Source of the DNA: Ralstonia insidiosa
GTDB lineage: Bacteria; Pseudomonadota; Gammaproteobacteria; Burkholderiales; Burkholderiaceae
Direction: 5' to 3'
DNA length: 64,000 nt
Assembly: GCF_008801405.1 (NCBI RefSeq)
Contig: NZ_VZPV01000001.1
Coordinates: 558,001-622,000, forward strand
Part shown: positions 61,496-64,000 of the stretch, in pieces
Layout: each line of letters starts with the position of its first letter
How positions within the stretch are numbered: the stretch's first letter is position 1
Notes under the pieces: model-generated
Database searches by the model: none
What the model was told of the DNA's origin: nothing
Seen by the model: the letters and a program-made list of their open reading frames with translations, nothing else
Translations under genes and position numbers: made by a program

Positions 61496-61939
61496 TCACT
61501 CCGGCGGCCCTGTCGGCGCAGACAGCACGGCGATGTGGACGGTCCACGCGTCCATCTTTGCAACGCGGCTTTCATCCGCATGAGACAACACGTAGAAGCC
61601 AGAACCCAGCGGCCAACGGCGCCCGATGACGTCCATCTTTGCAATCGGCCTGCAACTCCGCCGTGCATTGCGCATCCGCTGCATGCTGCGGTTGCGCTCG
61701 CGGTACGCCGGATGTGCAGCCCGATACTCGCGCCAATAGCCTGAGTGGCCGGCGCGCCATTTCGCTTGCGCCCGGGCTTGGTTGTCGCGGTAGTCCTTGT
61801 CGATGCGGAGCCGGTGGTTCTGCCAGTCGCGCCGGCGAGCACGCTGGCAAGCCTCCGATGAGCAGTAACGCTGGTGAGGAACATGCGGCAACGGGACGAA
61901 CGCGTTACCACAGGCGAGACATAGGCGGGTCGATTTCAT
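61496..61939 (-). CDS. Small zinc-finger, Arg-rich DNA-binding-like protein
   Basis: 147 residues from ATG 61939. The N-terminus has CLACGNAFVPLPHVPHQRYC, then CSSEACQRARRRDWQNHRL: a CxxC...CxxxxC type finger followed by a strongly basic stretch. The pattern is common in small proteins encoded beside recombinase-ParB operons. It is likely DNA-binding, perhaps directing or regulating the recombinase (inference). Confidence 0.7.
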   Translation of the reverse strand: MKSTRLCLACGNAFVPLPHVPHQRYCSSEACQRARRRDWQNHRLRIDKDYRDNQARAQAKWRAGHSGYWREYRAAHPAYRERNRSMQRMRNARRSCRPIAKMDVIGRRWPLGSGFYVLSHADESRVAKMDAWTVHIAVLSAPTGPPE

Positions 61940-62765
61940 AAGCCACCCTCCAGGCCGGGTTGCGATGGGCGGGTGGGACGGGTGGGTCTCGACCGGCCAC
62001 GGAAATCACTGGCCTGAGACGGGGTAGAGATGGGGGAGACAACTCGGTAGCTGCCTCGCCAAACGACCATCGCAATTTGCTAGACGCGATAGCGGGCCAG
62101 TCGCGGAAACTTAGACATTTCCGGAGCGCCGGCGTGCATCGAAGGAGGGTTCGCTCACGAGTGCAATTTGCTAAAATTGCCTTGTTTCAAGCGCAATTCT
62201 TGCGGCGGCCAATACAAACCTTGGCGACAGCTGCTGATGGGATGGCTCCGTTCCATCGCGCGCTCCCGCGCGCATCGAAGCTGGTCGGGGAAGGAAGTTC
62301 TCGGGTTATGCGTCGACTTTTCTCGCCTTTTGCTTCCCCGTTGGCTTGAACGCCTTGTCCCACAAGGGGCAGTTTCTCGGGTTATGAATCCATCTACAGT
62401 CGCCGCAGATATGGTGTCTTTGCTTGCCGAGCGACGCTCTGGAGGACTTCCCGCGCTGCTGTGATGCTGCGAATCGCGACGCCAGCCAGCAGAAGCCACA
62501 CCGCGGCGATGACCCCGAAGAATCCGCACAGAGTGCCGCAACGCCTGGGTTCATGCCAGGCCGTCCCAAATCGGTGCCACCACGCACCAACTCCAAGCCG
62601 CCGATGCCCCCATCGGGCAGCGCGCGCCTCACGCATGGGCATCGCCCAGGCAACCAACGCCTCGCCAACCCGCACAAACGCCATTTTTTGCTGCATGGCA
62701 CAAAACTCGCATAAGCCGTGGGCGACCGGTCAGACCACGACCGTGTCTTTCCCCCATTTCGGCCC
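61940..62765. other. 826-bp right-hand boundary of the island, no convincing gene
   Basis: Several overlapping frames occur. One minus-strand frame near 62306-62420 ends in protein-like CGDCRWIHNPRNCPLWDKAF, and another (62394-62696) has one hydrophobic helix; both may be fragments of decayed genes. Short repeats GCAATTTGCTA lie at 62072-62082 and 62163-62173. The right edge of the mobile island is probably here. Confidence 0.45.
62163..62180. repeat. Palindrome with a direct repeat partner at the island boundary
   Basis: GCAATTT-gcta-AAATTGC is a perfect 7-bp inverted repeat with a 4-nt centre. Its left half (GCAATTTGCTA) recurs at 62072-62082. Candidate regulatory or recombination site. 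Confidence 0.5.
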
Positions 62766-63542
62766 ATGCACAGCATTCCCTCTTCCGTTGCGCAAGCACT
62801 CCAGCAAGGCATCCTGAGCGGCGCTTACCCCAGCGGTAGCCGTCTGCCGCCGCAGCGTGAGCTGGCAGAAAGCCTGGGCGTAAGCCGCGCGTCGTTGCGC
62901 GAGGCGCTCACGGTGCTCGAGACGCTGGGCCTGGTCGACATCCTGCCCAGCCGGGGCGTGGTGGTGCGCGGCCCGCAGGTGGGCGCCGATCGGGCAAGTG
63001 CCGATCGCCTGCATCGCCCGTTTGCCACGCCCGCGCTGGGCACGCTGTCGCCGCGTCAATTGATTGAGCTGCGCCTGGTGCTGGAGCCCGGCTGGACGGC
63101 GGTGGCCGCCGCGCGCATGCAGGCCGCCGGGCTGCGCCACCTGCAATGGCTGCAGCAGCAGTTGGCCCATGCGCTGGCGCGCAATGACCTGCTGAGCGCG
63201 GCCGAGGCGGATTTGCACTTTCACATGCTGCTGGCGCAGTTGTCGGGCAACCCGGGCCTGATGGCGATGGCGGGCCAGCTGGAGCACGCCATCGGCCACA
63301 GCCTGCGCCTGCCGTTTGCCCGCAACGGCGCAGACGACCACCCCGCGCACGAGCACGACGCCATCGTGCAGGCCATTGCCGCGGGCGATGCCGCCGCCAG
63401 TGCAGAAGCCATGCGCGCCCATCTGCTGTCATCCGCACGCCGCAGCGGTATCGATCTGGCCGCGTCTGATCGCGCGGTTGCCGATCCCGTTTCCTTTCGC
63501 CTTGTGTCGCCTGTCTCGATTTCTGAAGGAGTTCTTGAATGA
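62766..63542 (+). CDS. GntR-family (FadR subfamily, FCD domain) transcriptional regulator
   Basis: 258 residues from ATG 62766. The N-terminal winged helix-turn-helix (SGSRLPPQRELAESLGVSRA, then SLREALTVLETLGLV) is standard GntR, and the C-terminal all-helical FCD ligand domain follows (HFHMLLAQLSGNPGLM; EHDAIVQAIAAGDAAAS). It overlaps the downstream binding-protein gene by 4 bp, so it probably controls that transporter, perhaps in response to an acidic or amino-acid ligand. It marks the return to core-like sequence. Confidence 0.92.
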   Translation: MHSIPSSVAQALQQGILSGAYPSGSRLPPQRELAESLGVSRASLREALTVLETLGLVDILPSRGVVVRGPQVGADRASADRLHRPFATPALGTLSPRQLIELRLVLEPGWTAVAAARMQAAGLRHLQWLQQQLAHALARNDLLSAAEADLHFHMLLAQLSGNPGLMAMAGQLEHAIGHSLRLPFARNGADDHPAHEHDAIVQAIAAGDAAASAEAMRAHLLSSARRSGIDLAASDRAVADPVSFRLVSPVSISEGVLE

Positions 63543-64000
63543 CCCGCATCGCCGCTTTCCCCCGCTTGCACCACACCTCGCGCCGCACCTTCCTCCACGC
63601 CGTCATGGCGGCCAGCGCGGTGGTCGCGTTGCTGCCGGGCCGCCCGGCGCATGCCGACGTGCTGGCCAACATCCAGAAGGCGGGCGTGATCCGCGTGGCG
63701 ATCCCGAATGACTTTCCGCCGTTCGGCTCGCTGGGGCCGGATCTCAAGCTGCAGGGCTATGACATCGACATGGCCAACCTCGTCGCCAAGGAGCTGGGCG
63801 TCAAGGCCGAGCTGGTGCCCGTCACCAGCACCAACCGCATTCCGTTCCTGACCACCGGCAAGGTGGACATCGTCATCTCCAGCCTGGGCAAGAACGCCGA
63901 GCGCGCCAAGGTGATCGACTTCACGCAGGCGTATGCGCCGTTCCCCAAGAGCGTGTACGGCCCGAAGGATGCGTCGATCAAGAAGCCGGCGGACCTGGCC
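63539..64000 (+). CDS. Amino-acid ABC transporter substrate-binding protein (partial)
   Basis: 154 visible codons, open at the right edge. ATG 63539 follows AAGGAG. The signal peptide has a twin-arginine-like SRRTFLH before the hydrophobic core, cleaved near PAHA. The mature start (VLANIQKAGVIRVAIPNDFPPFG) is that of family 3 solute-binding proteins for polar amino acids. It is coupled to the GntR regulator; the permease and ATPase are presumably beyond the window. Confidence 0.92.
   Translation, partial: MTRIAAFPRLHHTSRRTFLHAVMAASAVVALLPGRPAHADVLANIQKAGVIRVAIPNDFPPFGSLGPDLKLQGYDIDMANLVAKELGVKAELVPVTSTNRIPFLTTGKVDIVISSLGKNAERAKVIDFTQAYAPFPKSVYGPKDASIKKPADLA

Noticed and set aside
62424..62714. 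Overlapping plus and minus frames before the GntR gene
   Set aside because: Neither has a ribosome-binding site or domain; at most decayed fragments.
29394..62765. CRISPR array or guide-RNA locus associated with the Tn7-like module
   Set aside because: No regularly spaced direct repeats and no cas genes were seen anywhere in the island.

Overview
The window reads as the replication-origin region of a Burkholderiaceae chromosome, most likely Ralstonia or a close relative (inferred from gene content, high GC and protein character; no database search was possible). The diagnostic block is rpmH, rnpA, yidD and yidC on the minus strand, then oriC, then dnaA, dnaN and gyrB on the plus strand.

Layout. 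(1) 1-12.1 kb holds two RND multidrug efflux loci: a minus-strand adaptor plus a partial permease, and a complete plus-strand adaptor-permease-outer membrane channel operon. The second is divergent from an AcrR-like TetR gene, and an operator closely resembling the E. coli acrAB site lies over its promoter. A glutathione reductase-like enzyme and a patatin-like lipase sit between them. (2) 12.1-20.4 kb is ordinary housekeeping and metabolic sequence: rpsU, small membrane proteins, a phosphoesterase, a NUDIX hydrolase, a LysR/dehydrogenase pair, an EthD protein, mnmE and a VOC protein. (3) 20.4-29.4 kb is the origin block, ending in a strong terminator after gyrB.

(4) 29.4-62.2 kb is a large accessory island inserted directly behind gyrB. 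Its left part carries an unrecognised three-gene operon ending in a PD-(D/E)XK-like nuclease, a complete Type I restriction-modification locus with a frameshifted metallopeptidase remnant behind it, and an HNH endonuclease gene. The middle carries two related Tn7-like transposition modules side by side: a decayed one (tnsA plus a deleted tnsB) and an intact tnsA-tnsB-tnsC-tniQ operon. Downstream are a Fic-fold protein with altered active-site motif paired with a tyrosine phosphatase-like protein, a small gene under a near-consensus LexA box, several small proteins and nuclease-like genes, and a PAAR-effector-immunity cassette of type VI secretion type whose cargo looks like a caspase/CHAT-type cysteine peptidase. 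The right end is a tightly overlapping serine recombinase-ParB-RepB operon preceded by a zinc-finger gene.

(5) 62.8-64 kb returns to chromosomal-looking sequence: a GntR/FadR-type regulator overlapping an amino-acid ABC transporter binding protein that runs off the window.

The best candidates for undescribed biology are the three-gene nuclease operon, the PAAR-linked caspase-like effector, the recombinase-ParB-RepB module, and the tandem Tn7-like modules with their upstream palindromes. Everything functional said about these is inferred from motifs.
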